Below, in pieces: positions 53,725 through 62,427 of a DNA stretch of 64,000 nt (position 1 is the first letter of the stretch; each line of letters starts with the position of its first letter). The position numbers and the translations under genes are program-made. This DNA is from Palsa-295 sp963785585 (GTDB lineage: Bacteria; Acidobacteriota; Terriglobia; Acidiferrales; UBA7541): positions 248,001-312,000 of the forward strand of contig CAWAVW010000004.1 in NCBI GenBank assembly GCA_963785585.1, in the 5' to 3' direction. The notes under the pieces are model-generated. The model was not told the DNA's origin and did not search any database. It saw nothing but the letters and a program-made list of their open reading frames with translations.

Positions 53725-55095
53725 CTAGTGCGAACTCCCGCGGAGCGATCCGGGGTTCGGAGTGGGCAGCACGAACGCCGCGATCGCATCGATGACCGGC
53801 TGTTCCACATGGCCTGGCTTGTCGTACTCCGCCGGAGTCGATGCTCCCGTACCCGCCTGGAAAAGATGGTTGGCATCGGGGAAGAATTTGAGGGTCACGT
53901 TGGTCTTGCGTCCCAGGGCGGTTCGCCACTCCGCAAAATTCGCGGGAGTGACCTGATAGTCGCGGCCGCCTTGCAAAATCAGTATCGGTATTTTCAGTTT
54001 CGCCGCCGTTTTCACCGGGTCGTAGTCGCGCAGATCGAGCCAATACGCGCCGTACGTGGTTGCGCCGATGAACGGAACGGTGTCGCCGGGTTTTAGTTCC
54101 GGACTTTCGATTTGGGCGGCCGCCTTTTGCGCAGCCGCAAGCTGTTGCTGGCCTTCGGTGGGAGAAGCTTCGCCGGTGCCGGTGAGGTAGCGGATCTGAT
54201 CCACGACGACTTGCTCCATCGGTTTGGTATTCGCGCCCATCAGTACAATGCCGGAGATCAATGCATTGTTTGTCGCAATGCGTGGCGCCAGGTACCCGCC
54301 CAAACTGTGCCCTACGATGAAGATCTGTTTTGAGTCTACTCCGGCTTGCTTTGACATCAACTCAACAGCGGCACGGGCGTCGGAAATCGTTTCGTCGTCC
54401 ACGGTCAAATTCGTGGGATCCGTGCTGCTCTTGACCCCGTATTGCTGAGTACGTTTTGTGTAGCGGTACACCGCAATGCCCCGGCTCCCGAGTCCCCAGG
54501 CAAGATCCTTGAAAGGCTTGTTCGGCCCAATCGTTTCGTCCTGATCGTTCGGACCTGAACCTTGCACCAGCACCACGGCCGGGAACGGTCCGTTGCCCTT
54601 TGGCATGGTCAACGTGCCGGGCAAGACAAAATCGCCGTTATGCAATGCGAGTGGTTGCTCGGTGAACGAGTTCGCGCTTACGTACGCCGGGGGCGTCCAC
54701 GGCGCAGCAGCGGTCTCCTGATGAGGGCGGAAACCCAATCCCGCGATTTTGCCATCGGGATCATATGCCACGGTCGCATCGAGCGTGGCGCCGGCAAATT
54801 TGCATACCAGTTTCACGACGTCGAGTCCCTGCACTTTGCTGGTGGTGGTGCTCACGATCGACTGGAAGGCGCCGACCTGCTGAGTGATAGACGCGAATCC
54901 GTCGCCGAGTTTGCCCGGAGGCAGAGCCGCAGCCATCTTCGAGTCGAACTGCGCCTCAATTTTCCCGAAGTTTCCGGCGACGAGATCGCGGATCACTTGC
55001 TCTGCGTTGCCCGCGATGGCGTTGCTATTGGGCTGCTGCGCGCCTGCGGCAAGAACAGCGGTCAATACGAAAGCGGAAAGAGCTATCCATTTCAT
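53725..55095 (-). CDS. secreted alpha/beta hydrolase with DUF3887-like N-terminal domain
   Basis: 456 residues. A signal peptide (MKWIALSAFVLTAVLAAGA) and a DUF3887-like region (about 25-115, EQVIRDLVAGNFGKIEAQFDSKM) precede the hydrolase. That domain has the oxyanion segment VVLVQGSGPNDQDETIG, nucleophile elbow IVGHSLGGYLAPRIA, LILQGGRDYQVTP (acid) and FPDANHLF (His). This combination is common in secreted peptidase- or esterase-like proteins; the substrate is unknown. AGAGGA precedes the ATG at a suitable distance. Confidence 0.88.
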   Translation of the reverse strand: MKWIALSAFVLTAVLAAGAQQPNSNAIAGNAEQVIRDLVAGNFGKIEAQFDSKMAAALPPGKLGDGFASITQQVGAFQSIVSTTTSKVQGLDVVKLVCKFAGATLDATVAYDPDGKIAGLGFRPHQETAAAPWTPPAYVSANSFTEQPLALHNGDFVLPGTLTMPKGNGPFPAVVLVQGSGPNDQDETIGPNKPFKDLAWGLGSRGIAVYRYTKRTQQYGVKSSTDPTNLTVDDETISDARAAVELMSKQAGVDSKQIFIVGHSLGGYLAPRIATNNALISGIVLMGANTKPMEQVVVDQIRYLTGTGEASPTEGQQQLAAAQKAAAQIESPELKPGDTVPFIGATTYGAYWLDLRDYDPVKTAAKLKIPILILQGGRDYQVTPANFAEWRTALGRKTNVTLKFFPDANHLFQAGTGASTPAEYDKPGHVEQPVIDAIAAFVLPTPNPGSLRGSSH

Positions 55096-55257
55096 AAGAA
55101 GTCCTCTCGTAGGGGAGACGAATCAACATCGGAAATAGTTTCACGGCAGATTTTAGGGCGAAAGCAATGAATCGTTGCCGTGGCCAACTGTTTCGCGCGC
55201 CCACGCCGGGCGCTTCGTCTTATTCCGGCCGGCACGATCGAATGCTTAGATGCAGAT

Positions 55258-55692
55258 TTATTGCACCGTGCTGCGCGTGGGAGTTGGAAGCGGCGAGGCG
55301 TGGTGGGCCACCAGCAACCAAGTGTCGTCTCGTCGGATGAAGATGTTGGTGGCCTGAGCTGTCGTGTCGTCAAAGCCATCGGCGAACGCGGTGGTGATGT
55401 GTTCGGTGCAGGCCACCCAGCCGATGTCGCCTTCGACGCGTACCCAAACGCCGCTCAGCGCCACACGGACACGCTTTGCACCGGCGAAGATGCGCGCCCA
55501 GCGTTCGCGCACTTCGTCCCAGCCGAGAAGCAACTCCCAGCCCGGATGGACGCACTCGACGCCGTCGTCGTGGGACCACACGTGCTCCATCTCGGCGAGG
55601 TTGAGCGATTCAAACGCTGCGTAAAAGGCGGTGTTGGCGGCGCGCAGTTGATCGTCAGCCGATAATTTGGGGGTTGCCGGGGGCGTGGACAT
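55258..55692 (-). CDS. SnoaL-like/NTF2-fold protein
   Basis: 144 residues of the SnoaL_3/DUF4440 type: LRAANTAFYAAFESLNLAEMEHVWSHDDGVECVHPGW at the start (key parts AFYAAF and CVHPGW), then VEGDIGWVACTEHITTAF and DTWLLVAHHASPLP at the end. The conserved tail VAHHAS is typical of this group. Members include small-molecule isomerases and proteins of unknown role. Confidence 0.85.
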   Translation of the reverse strand: MSTPPATPKLSADDQLRAANTAFYAAFESLNLAEMEHVWSHDDGVECVHPGWELLLGWDEVRERWARIFAGAKRVRVALSGVWVRVEGDIGWVACTEHITTAFADGFDDTTAQATNIFIRRDDTWLLVAHHASPLPTPTRSTVQ

Positions 55693-55754
55693 ACCTGGAT
55701 CTGTCCGGGAAACGAAAGTGAAATGCTGTGAAGCGACTGCGCGATCGGGCGGCG

Positions 55755-56378
55755 CTACGATTTGCGCCGCGCGAGCTGAAATCCACCGGCCGCCAGTACG
55801 ATCAGGGCAACTTTGAATATTTCACCCGGGATGAAGGGGAGGGCGCCTTGCGCGAAGGCCGTGCGCCAGCCGAGCCCGAGGCCGCTCGCGAGCCACGCGC
55901 AGCCACCGAAGAATATAACGGCTTCGCCGGCGATGAGCGCGGCGACGAGCGATCCCGCCTGGGTCGCCGGCTGTGTAGCCAGCGTGGCGTTGGCATCCCG
56001 ATCGGCCATTTTCGGCGTGCGTTCGGCAATCCAACCGGCGACGAATGCCGCGAACGGGTAGGAAACCAAGTAACCCGCAGTGGGACCGACGAATCTGGCG
56101 AGTCCTGGAATTCCCAGCGGTTGAAACACGGGCAATCCCGCCGCGGCTTCCAGCAAATAAAGACCGAGCGCCAATGCGCCTCGGCGCGCGCCCAGCAACA
56201 CGGCGACGAGCAATACGCCGAAGGTTTGACCCGTAATCGGGACGGGCGTCCACGGAAGCGGAATCACAATGTGTGCGCAAAGCGCGAGCAGAATTGTCGC
56301 CGCGATGATGCGGACCGCGTCGGCGGCCACGCCTTCTGCGGGGAAAATCCGGTCGGCCAGAACTTTTGACTGTGCCAT
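55755..56378 (-). CDS. bioY: biotin transporter BioY (ECF S-component)
   Basis: 207 residues with six hydrophobic segments. BioY signatures are PWTPVPITGQTFGVLLVAVLLG, LGLYLLEAAAGLPVFQPL, GPTAGYLVSYPFAAFVAGWIAER and FIPGEIFKVAL. It is the biotin-binding membrane part of an energy-coupling-factor transporter. No ecfA or ecfT gene is adjacent; BioY can also work alone or with a shared energising module. ATG 56378 gives the normal length. No biotin operator is recognisable upstream. Confidence 0.92.
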   Translation of the reverse strand: MAQSKVLADRIFPAEGVAADAVRIIAATILLALCAHIVIPLPWTPVPITGQTFGVLLVAVLLGARRGALALGLYLLEAAAGLPVFQPLGIPGLARFVGPTAGYLVSYPFAAFVAGWIAERTPKMADRDANATLATQPATQAGSLVAALIAGEAVIFFGGCAWLASGLGLGWRTAFAQGALPFIPGEIFKVALIVLAAGGFQLARRKS

Positions 56379-56451
56379 GCAAGAGCCTCGTTTGAAGACT
56401 GTATTCAGTGCGGTTACGCGATGCGGGGAATTATACCTGAGGCTGCCGTTC

Positions 56452-57378
56452 TCACTCCGACTTTTCACCTGGAATGAGCGGATCTTCGATGGTGGCGACG
56501 GCGCCTTCGTTATCGGCGCCATGGATCTTTCCGTTGCCGTCAAGGAAGAAAGAGCGACGACCGGTTTTTGGATAGCTCGCCGGCGTCGCGGCCAGCTCGA
56601 AAGCGGTGTCGTTGCCGGCGGAGTCCGGGACAATGCGGTAACGGAAGAGATATCCGTCCTTCTTGCCGGCCGCCATGTTTGCATCCACCAGGGATGCAAG
56701 ATCCGGTGAAATTTGATTTTTGGGCGCAGGACCCAGTTGATCGAGGAATTCGGGAAGCTTGCCGAACGCGCGATTGTACGTTTGGATGGCGTTCGCAAGG
56801 CTATGGAGATTCGCGACCGCGTTGTCCTCCTGCGCAGCCAGATCCTGATCGGCCCACTGCCTGGCGAGCTGCGGAATGTCGAGCATCACCAATCCGATTG
56901 AAAGCAAACGCCAGCCGCCGGATTCACGGATCAGGCCGAAGTCGGCAGACGTATCGTTTTCAACCGTGACCGGAATGAACGCCAAATTTTCGTGGGTCCG
57001 GGGAATGCCCAGCCGATATTCGACGGTTCCAGAGTCGGACTGGCAGCGGAGGACCGGCAAGCCGTCTTTCCCTGTGGACCGAAGCGGCCTTCCCGCGGTG
57101 TCGGAAAGCGAAATCCGCTTCATTACCTTGGTGCGCTGATCGAGCGAGAGCGCTCGGAAGGCGGCCGGATTTTCGCCGGCGAGCGAATCGGCAAACTGCG
57201 TTTCATTGGCGCGGCAGGCGAAGACCAGAATTTCAAGTAGCGCTCCGGAAGGGCTGGAGTCCTTAACCTCATCGGGAGCTTGCATGGGCGCCGCCGAAGC
57301 GAAGCCGAGACTGCAAACGAGAATGAGTGCGGCGAGCTCGGCCGCAATTCGACGGATCGGTTGGGGAAGAACTGTCAT
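56452..57378 (-). CDS. exported protein with pseudopilin-like C-terminal domain
   Basis: 308 residues. A signal peptide (LAALILVCSLGFASA) precedes an N-terminal domain of unknown type (about 35-180). Residues about 185-300 (SLANAIQTYNRAFGKLPEFLDQLG, DGYLFRYRIV, ELAATPASYPKTGRRSFFLDGNGKIHGAD) match the soluble domain seen in type II secretion pseudopilin-like proteins of Acidobacteriota. It lacks the type IV prepilin leader and Glu5 helix. Its ATG overlaps the stop of the receiver gene (TGATG), so the two are translationally coupled. Confidence 0.8.
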   Translation of the reverse strand: MTVLPQPIRRIAAELAALILVCSLGFASAAPMQAPDEVKDSSPSGALLEILVFACRANETQFADSLAGENPAAFRALSLDQRTKVMKRISLSDTAGRPLRSTGKDGLPVLRCQSDSGTVEYRLGIPRTHENLAFIPVTVENDTSADFGLIRESGGWRLLSIGLVMLDIPQLARQWADQDLAAQEDNAVANLHSLANAIQTYNRAFGKLPEFLDQLGPAPKNQISPDLASLVDANMAAGKKDGYLFRYRIVPDSAGNDTAFELAATPASYPKTGRRSFFLDGNGKIHGADNEGAVATIEDPLIPGEKSE

Positions 57379-57737
57379 CACGATTGAGATTTCGCGCGAC
57401 CGAGGATGGTTGCCAGGTGTTGCGTGAACTTCGATCTCGGCATCACTTCGGCACAACCGGCCGCGCGAGCTTTTTCGGCCAGTTCGACCTGCACGTGCGA
57501 AAGAAAAGCGATGACCGAAAGCTCCGGCGAGGATTCCCGCACTCGTGTGATGACGTCGAGCGGATTGCTGCGCGCGTTTAAATCGACGATTACAAGACGC
57601 GGAACCTGCTTGGCAATTTCGCCAAGCAGCGCATCCGCGGTGGTGCAGGATTTGAAATCCACTCCCAGTTGTTTCGCCGTTTCCATAATCTTTGCCTGGA
57701 AGAAAATATCGTCCACGAATGCAAGCACCTGGGCCAT
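57378..57737 (-). CDS. stand-alone response-regulator receiver domain
   Basis: 119 residues of CheY-like fold. It has VDD near the start (part of the acidic pocket), the phosphoacceptor-like Asp in LVIVDLNARSN, Ser in IAFLSHV at the usual Thr/Ser position and Lys in VMPRSKF. So a phosphorylatable site looks possible although the DLN context and FVDD spacing are divergent. No output domain. It is coupled to the downstream exported protein, an unusual partner. Confidence 0.8.
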   Translation of the reverse strand: MAQVLAFVDDIFFQAKIMETAKQLGVDFKSCTTADALLGEIAKQVPRLVIVDLNARSNPLDVITRVRESSPELSVIAFLSHVQVELAEKARAAGCAEVMPRSKFTQHLATILGRAKSQS

Positions 57738-57844
57738 ATCCGATTGTAACGCGCTTTTAGGGCGCGCTTGCGCAGCGGTCGAAATTGGCGCTGCCGTGGG
57801 ATATAAAGGAAGTCGTCGCGAATGAACGAGGAAACGGGGGAACC

Positions 57845-58378
57845 ATGGCGGGATCGCTAAACCCAGACGCGCTGCCGGGAATGGCTGTGCTTGAACAGGC
57901 GCCGATCATCATCGAAAAAATCGTGTGGGCGGCAACCGACGAGCAAATGCACTGGAAGCCGGCGGCGGACCGGTGGTCTATCGCCCAAGTGCTGGCGCAT
58001 CTGGCCGAGACGGAAGTATTCGTATTTCGAGAGCGGATACAGAAAATGATGGCCGAGAAAAACCCGTCGCTCGCGGAATACGATCAGAACGCGGCATACG
58101 CCGAAGGGAGATATTCGAAATCGCGAGCCCGAGAGAATTTGAAAACTTTCTGCCACGAGCGCGATCGTTCTCTTTCCGCGCTCCGCTATGTGCCGGCAGG
58201 AGCCGCCGGCCGAACCGGCCAACACGCCAAGCTGGGAACGATCACGATTGGCCAGTTGATGAACGCCTGGGCGTTTCACGATCTGGGCCACATCCGTCAG
58301 ATTGCGGAGTTGTACCGCTCGCGGGCGTTTTATCCGAACGCGGGACCGTTTCAGCCTTTCTACTCAGTGAAACCATGA
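57845..58378 (+). CDS. DinB-family protein
   Basis: 177 residues of the four-helix DinB/YfiT-like superfamily. The metal-binding His residues are in RWSIAQVLAHLAETE and WAFHDLGHIRQI (HxxxH-like spacing), as expected for a thiol-dependent transferase or metalloenzyme. GGGGGA precedes ATG 57845. The stop overlaps the start of the glutaredoxin-like gene (ATGA). Confidence 0.88.
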   Translation: MAGSLNPDALPGMAVLEQAPIIIEKIVWAATDEQMHWKPAADRWSIAQVLAHLAETEVFVFRERIQKMMAEKNPSLAEYDQNAAYAEGRYSKSRARENLKTFCHERDRSLSALRYVPAGAAGRTGQHAKLGTITIGQLMNAWAFHDLGHIRQIAELYRSRAFYPNAGPFQPFYSVKP

Positions 58379-58662
58379 GCGAGAGAGGGGCGAAGGCGAT
58401 CGTCACACTCTACACGCGCGATGGCTGCCATTTGTGCGCGGAGGCGAAAGACGCCATCACGCGGATCATCGGGGACTTCGGTGCGGAACTGCTCGAAGTG
58501 GATATTGACTCCGACGCGGGATTGCGGGCGAGGTATGACAACGACGTTCCGGTAATTTTCGTCGGTGATTCGCTGTTTGCGCGGTATCGAATCGACCCGG
58601 CGAAGTTCCGAGAAGCGCTGGCGAAAGTCACGAAGGCTGACGCGAAAGAAGCCGCGAAATAA
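58375..58662 (+). CDS. glutaredoxin-like (DUF836) protein
   Basis: 95 residues: VTLYTRDGCHLCAEAKDAI with the redox CHLC motif, LLEVDIDSDAGLRARYDNDVPVIFVGD with the cis-Pro loop, then a helix. The DUF836 family is a small thioredoxin-fold group. The four-base overlap with the DinB gene implies translational coupling. Confidence 0.88.
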   Translation: MSERGAKAIVTLYTRDGCHLCAEAKDAITRIIGDFGAELLEVDIDSDAGLRARYDNDVPVIFVGDSLFARYRIDPAKFREALAKVTKADAKEAAK

Positions 58663-58685
58663 GAGCGATCAAGCGGGGAGGTAAT

Positions 58686-59129
58686 CTAGTGGCCTGATTT
58701 CGGTGTGCCGGCTCCGACGCTCTCGTCGGGAACGTCTCCGGCGCGGCCCTTCACGCGGTCATACACGCTGAAGTGGCAGGTGGAACCAAGAGCTTCGTTG
58801 TAATACGTGGGGACACCCAAGGCAGTCCGCAATTCTTCGTTGAATTTGCGGAGATCTTTCAGCTGATCTACGTGAATCGGAAACTTTTTGCCTTCGTGAG
58901 TAATCAGAAACTTCTGGTAGCCCGCATCCCACAGGGTTGTGAATTGGCCTTGCAGCATGATGCACGGAATTTCCGTCATCTGAAACACACCTTCCGGCGT
59001 TTTGCGCAGTTCGGCGCCGCAATTGTATTTCTCGATGCGGACGACGCCGCCGGAGCTGCGTACCAGGAAACCTTTCCCGGCGAGTGTTTCGATTTTCGGC
59101 TGATCGAAGAGTTTGTTGACGTACCACAT
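58686..59129 (-). CDS. conserved hypothetical protein
   Basis: 147 residues, soluble, no signal peptide: MWYVNKLFDQPKIETLAGKG, KYNCGAELRKTPEGVFQM, MLQGQFTTLWDAGYQKFL, and a C-terminal Gly/Asp-rich tail. Even composition and clean codon use support a real gene, and its stop lies 24 nt from the convergent glutaredoxin gene. I recognise no family. Confidence 0.65.
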   Translation of the reverse strand: MWYVNKLFDQPKIETLAGKGFLVRSSGGVVRIEKYNCGAELRKTPEGVFQMTEIPCIMLQGQFTTLWDAGYQKFLITHEGKKFPIHVDQLKDLRKFNEELRTALGVPTYYNEALGSTCHFSVYDRVKGRAGDVPDESVGAGTPKSGH

Positions 59130-59308
59130 GGTGCTTTTAGGATAGGGATTTCGTCGAGCGGATGCAAAGGGAAAATCGCCGAACCGGATTGGCTGAGACC
59201 ATTAAGGTGGGTACGGCTTTACCCTCGAATCGCATTTGGTCGCGCAAAGACTCTGCTAAACTGTAGGAAATCCGCTGAATATCCCGCGAATCTCTCAGCA
59301 TCTAAGTG

Positions 59309-60355
59309 ATGAACGGTGATTTCATTGCGGATCTGTATTCCGGAATGAAACATAGGTCGTTAACTGCGTTCCGGGTACGAGCGATTGTGACTTTGGCGAA
59401 CACACCTGAAATTCCCGCGCGGTATCCGGCTCGCCGGCATGCGATCGGCAAGCACCTGCTTGAGCTGATCGGGAATACTCCGTTGCTGCGGCTTGAGCGC
59501 GTCGTCGCAGAGTTTCCTAACATCGAGTTTTATGCCAAGGCGGAATGGTTCAATCCCGGCGGCTCGGTGAAGGATCGCGCGGCGTATGCGATGATCCGCG
59601 ACGGCGAACGGCGCGGCGCGCTGCGACCCGGAAAAATCATCCTGGATGCGACCAGCGGAAACACGGGAATTGCGTACGCGATGGTTGGCGCGGCGCTTGG
59701 ATACAAAGTGAAGCTGTGCCTGCCGACGAGCGCTTCGCCCGAACGAAAGCAGATACTCGCCGCGTATGGCGTTGAAATTGTGTACACCCCGGGGGACGAG
59801 GGCACCGACGGATCGATTCGAAAGGTCAAGGAAGTTTACGGCGCCGACCCGGACAAATATTTTTATCCCGATCAGTACAGCAACCCGGCGAATCCCGGAG
59901 CGCATTTCAATTCGACAGCGCCGGAAATTTGGGAGCAGACCGAAGGCCGCGTGACACACTTCATTGCCGGGTTGGGGACGAGTGGGACGTTTGTAGGTAC
60001 GACGCGCCGATTGAAGGAACTGAACCCGGCGATTCAATGTATCAGCGTGCAGCCAGATTCCGGATTCCATGGACTCGAAGGCTTGAAACACATGGAGACG
60101 GCCATCGTCCCGGCCATTTACGACGCAACGCTGGCCGACCTGGATGTAGGAGTGGAAACGGAACCGGCGCAGCGGTTGACCAAGCGATTGGCGCGAGAAG
60201 AGGGAATCCTGGCGGGAGTGAGCGCGGGCGCGGCGCTGTGGGCAGCGATTGATATCGCGAAGAAATTGCCGAAGGACCAGCGCGCGGTAATCGTCATGAT
60301 TTTTCCCGACTCCGGCGAGAAATATTTGAGCGAACGGTATTGGAGCGAGGAGTGA
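59309..60355 (+). CDS. cysM: CysM-type cysteine synthase (CysO-dependent)
   Basis: 348 residues, PLP fold type II. Catalytic Lys88 is in NPGGSVKDRAA; SGNTGIAYAM binds the substrate carboxylate; GLGTSGTFVGTTRRL binds PLP phosphate. In the mycobacterial system CysM uses O-phosphoserine and the thiocarboxylated carrier CysO, and the linked mec-cysO-moeZ genes make the same role likely here. The first 45 or so residues precede the normal family start (ELIGNTPLLRLE) and may not be translated; ATG 59345 is another start. No ribosome binding site decides between them. Confidence 0.9.
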   Translation: MNGDFIADLYSGMKHRSLTAFRVRAIVTLANTPEIPARYPARRHAIGKHLLELIGNTPLLRLERVVAEFPNIEFYAKAEWFNPGGSVKDRAAYAMIRDGERRGALRPGKIILDATSGNTGIAYAMVGAALGYKVKLCLPTSASPERKQILAAYGVEIVYTPGDEGTDGSIRKVKEVYGADPDKYFYPDQYSNPANPGAHFNSTAPEIWEQTEGRVTHFIAGLGTSGTFVGTTRRLKELNPAIQCISVQPDSGFHGLEGLKHMETAIVPAIYDATLADLDVGVETEPAQRLTKRLAREEGILAGVSAGAALWAAIDIAKKLPKDQRAVIVMIFPDSGEKYLSERYWSEE

Positions 60356-60786
60356 GCGGCGCGACATTGACCGTTATGGCTGCGGTGGCCGAACGAATCC
60401 GCGCTCACGGTGTGGAGACCTACCCGTACGAATGTTGCGGCGCGATTTTGGGCAAGGATCATGAAGGTGGTCGTACCGCGAGCGACCTTGTGCCATTAGA
60501 GAACCGCCGGAATGATTCGCCGCGGAATCGATTTGAGGTTACGCCCGACGATGTGCGCCTCGCGGAAAAGACGGCGCTCCAGAAGAATGTGGATTTGATC
60601 GGGTGGTATCATTCGCATCCCGACGCGCCTGCCAGGCCCAGCGAATTCGATCGCGAACACGCATGGCCGTGGTACAGCTACATTATTGTGAGCGTGCAGC
60701 AAGGCCAGCCTAAGGACATGAATTCCTGGCGGTTGCACGATGATCGCGCAGGGTACGACGCCGAAAACATTCAGATCGAAGGTTAG
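60352..60786 (+). CDS. mec: Mec-like JAMM metallopeptidase (CysO-cysteine hydrolase)
   Basis: 144 residues of the JAB/MPN zinc protease family with the full JAMM set: Glu27 (YECCGAILG) and His87, His89, Ser97, Asp100 in HSHPDAPARPSEFD. In Mycobacterium Mec releases cysteine from the CysO-cysteine adduct. GTG 60352 overlaps the cysM stop by four bases and has GGAG upstream. It may also trim the C terminus of the carrier encoded next. Confidence 0.92.
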   Translation: MSGATLTVMAAVAERIRAHGVETYPYECCGAILGKDHEGGRTASDLVPLENRRNDSPRNRFEVTPDDVRLAEKTALQKNVDLIGWYHSHPDAPARPSEFDREHAWPWYSYIIVSVQQGQPKDMNSWRLHDDRAGYDAENIQIEG

Positions 60787-60849
60787 CAACGCGCCGCGGA
60801 AACGGGCGGCGCAGCTCTGAAAGATTTCGAATATCCAGGAGGACGTCGA

Positions 60850-61134
60850 ATGGCAGTGAAAGTGGTGATCCCGACGCCGTTACGCGCGTACGCGGGCAAA
60901 AATCAAAGCGTGGAAGTGACTGCGACAAATGTGGGCGAGGCGCTCGGTGCGCTGACGGCGCAATTCGCCGACTTGAAGAAGCATTTGTACTCGGACGAAG
61001 GCAAGCTGCGCAGCTTCGTGAACGTCTATGTGAACGACGAAGACATTCGTTACGCGCAGAAGGAGGCCACGCCGGTGAAGGATGGAGACGTGGTAAGCAT
61101 CGTGCCGTCGATCGCGGGCGGCGCGCGCAGTTGA
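60850..61134 (+). CDS. cysO: CysO-like ubiquitin-fold sulfur carrier with extended C terminus
   Basis: 94 residues of the MoaD/ThiS fold: VVIPTPLRAYAGKNQSVEV at the start and YVNDEDIRYAQKEATPVKDGDVVSIVPSIAGG near the end (key parts NDEDIR and VKDGD). Sulfur carriers must end in Gly-Gly to be adenylated and thiocarboxylated. Here the di-glycine (90-91) is followed by Ala-Arg-Ser, so it needs processing before use. AGGAGG lies upstream of the ATG. Sits between mec and moeZ. Confidence 0.92.
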   Translation: MAVKVVIPTPLRAYAGKNQSVEVTATNVGEALGALTAQFADLKKHLYSDEGKLRSFVNVYVNDEDIRYAQKEATPVKDGDVVSIVPSIAGGARS

Positions 61135-61151
61135 ATCAAAGGAGCGTTTTC

Positions 61152-62339
61152 ATGGCAACACGGCCCGAGACAGTGAATCACGCGAGCGAAGCGACCGCAG
61201 CCCTGACGAAGGCTGAAGTGCAACGCTATAGCCGCCATTTGATCATGCCGGAAGTGGGCATGGACGGGCAGCTCAAGCTAAAGCGCGCGAAGGTGTTGTG
61301 CATCGGCACGGGTGGGCTCGGCGCGCCGCTGGGAGTATATCTCGCGGCGGCAGGAGTGGGGCGAATCGGGCTGGTGGACTTCGACGTGGTCGATCATTCG
61401 AATTTGCAGCGCCAGATTCTGTTTGGCACGAAAGATGTGGGCAGAGCGAAGATCGAAGCGGCCGCCGATCGCCTGCAGGATTTGAATCCCGAAATTCAAA
61501 TCGACCGTTATGAGACGCGGTTGACGAGCGATAACGCTCTCGAACTCTTTCAGGACTACGACATCATCGTCGATGGCACCGACAATTTCCCCACGCGCTA
61601 CCTGGTGAACGATGCGTGCGTTCTGCTGAAAAAGCCCAACGTGTATGGATCGATTTTTCGTTTCGAAGGGCAGGTGACGATTTTCGGTTACCCCGGCGGG
61701 CCTTGCTACCGGTGCTTGTATCCAGAACCGCCTCCTCCGGGCCTGGTGCCTTCGTGCGCAGAGGGCGGAGTGCTGGGCGTGCTTCCGGGAATCGTAGGCT
61801 CGATTCAAGCAGCGGAAACCCTGAAATTGATTATTGGCGCGGGCGAATCGCTGGTCGGGCGCCTGTTACTGTTCGATGCGCTGGCGATGCGCTTTCGCGA
61901 ATTGAAGCTGCGGAAGAATCCGGACTGCCCGGTCTGCGGCGCCCATCCCACGGTGACGAAGCTGATCGACTACGCCGAGTTCTGCGGCATTCGCGGCGAA
62001 GAAGCGCCTGCAGCGCCGTCTACAGTGCCAGACATTACTCCGCGCGAGTTGAAGGCGCGACTTGATCGCGGTGACGATCTTTTTATCCTGGATGTGCGCG
62101 AACCGCACGAATACCAGATTTGCAACCTTGGCGGACACTTGATCCCGCTCGGCGATCTATCGAAGCGCGTAAGCGAACTCGATAGCTCGCGAGAGATTGT
62201 GGCTCATTGCCGCAGCGGCAAGCGCTCGAGCGAAGCGGCGGAATTTTTGCGCGGCGCCGGCTTTCGCAAGGTCTTAAACCTGAAGGGTGGTATCCTTGCG
62301 TGGTCGGATGAAGTGGACCCATCGGTCCCGAAATACTGA
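61152..62339 (+). CDS. moeZ: MoeZ-like adenylyltransferase/sulfurtransferase
   Basis: 395 residues. Residues 1-270 are a MoeB/ThiF E1-like domain: ATP-binding CIGTGGLGAPLGVYLAAAGVG, VDFDVVDHSNLQRQ, and zinc ligands in CYRCLYPE and CPVCGAHP. Residues about 290-390 are a rhodanese domain with active-site Cys in VAHCRSGKRSSEAAEFL. It adenylates the carrier's C-terminal Gly and then gives it sulfur. AAAGGAG lies 7 nt before ATG 61152. MoeZ activates CysO in Mycobacterium tuberculosis. Confidence 0.94.
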   Translation: MATRPETVNHASEATAALTKAEVQRYSRHLIMPEVGMDGQLKLKRAKVLCIGTGGLGAPLGVYLAAAGVGRIGLVDFDVVDHSNLQRQILFGTKDVGRAKIEAAADRLQDLNPEIQIDRYETRLTSDNALELFQDYDIIVDGTDNFPTRYLVNDACVLLKKPNVYGSIFRFEGQVTIFGYPGGPCYRCLYPEPPPPGLVPSCAEGGVLGVLPGIVGSIQAAETLKLIIGAGESLVGRLLLFDALAMRFRELKLRKNPDCPVCGAHPTVTKLIDYAEFCGIRGEEAPAAPSTVPDITPRELKARLDRGDDLFILDVREPHEYQICNLGGHLIPLGDLSKRVSELDSSREIVAHCRSGKRSSEAAEFLRGAGFRKVLNLKGGILAWSDEVDPSVPKY

Positions 62340-62427
62340 TGCAATCTTCGTGCGGCGGGACTTCAAAACTCTCAGCGCGCGAATCACTGCAGCGAACTAA
62401 ATCGAACAGTTTCGATCGGAGGATCGA

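Noticed and set aside
55755..56798. Longer bioY product starting far upstream
   Set aside because: The first 140 residues are low-complexity antisense-like sequence over the neighbouring gene; ATG 56378 gives the normal BioY length.
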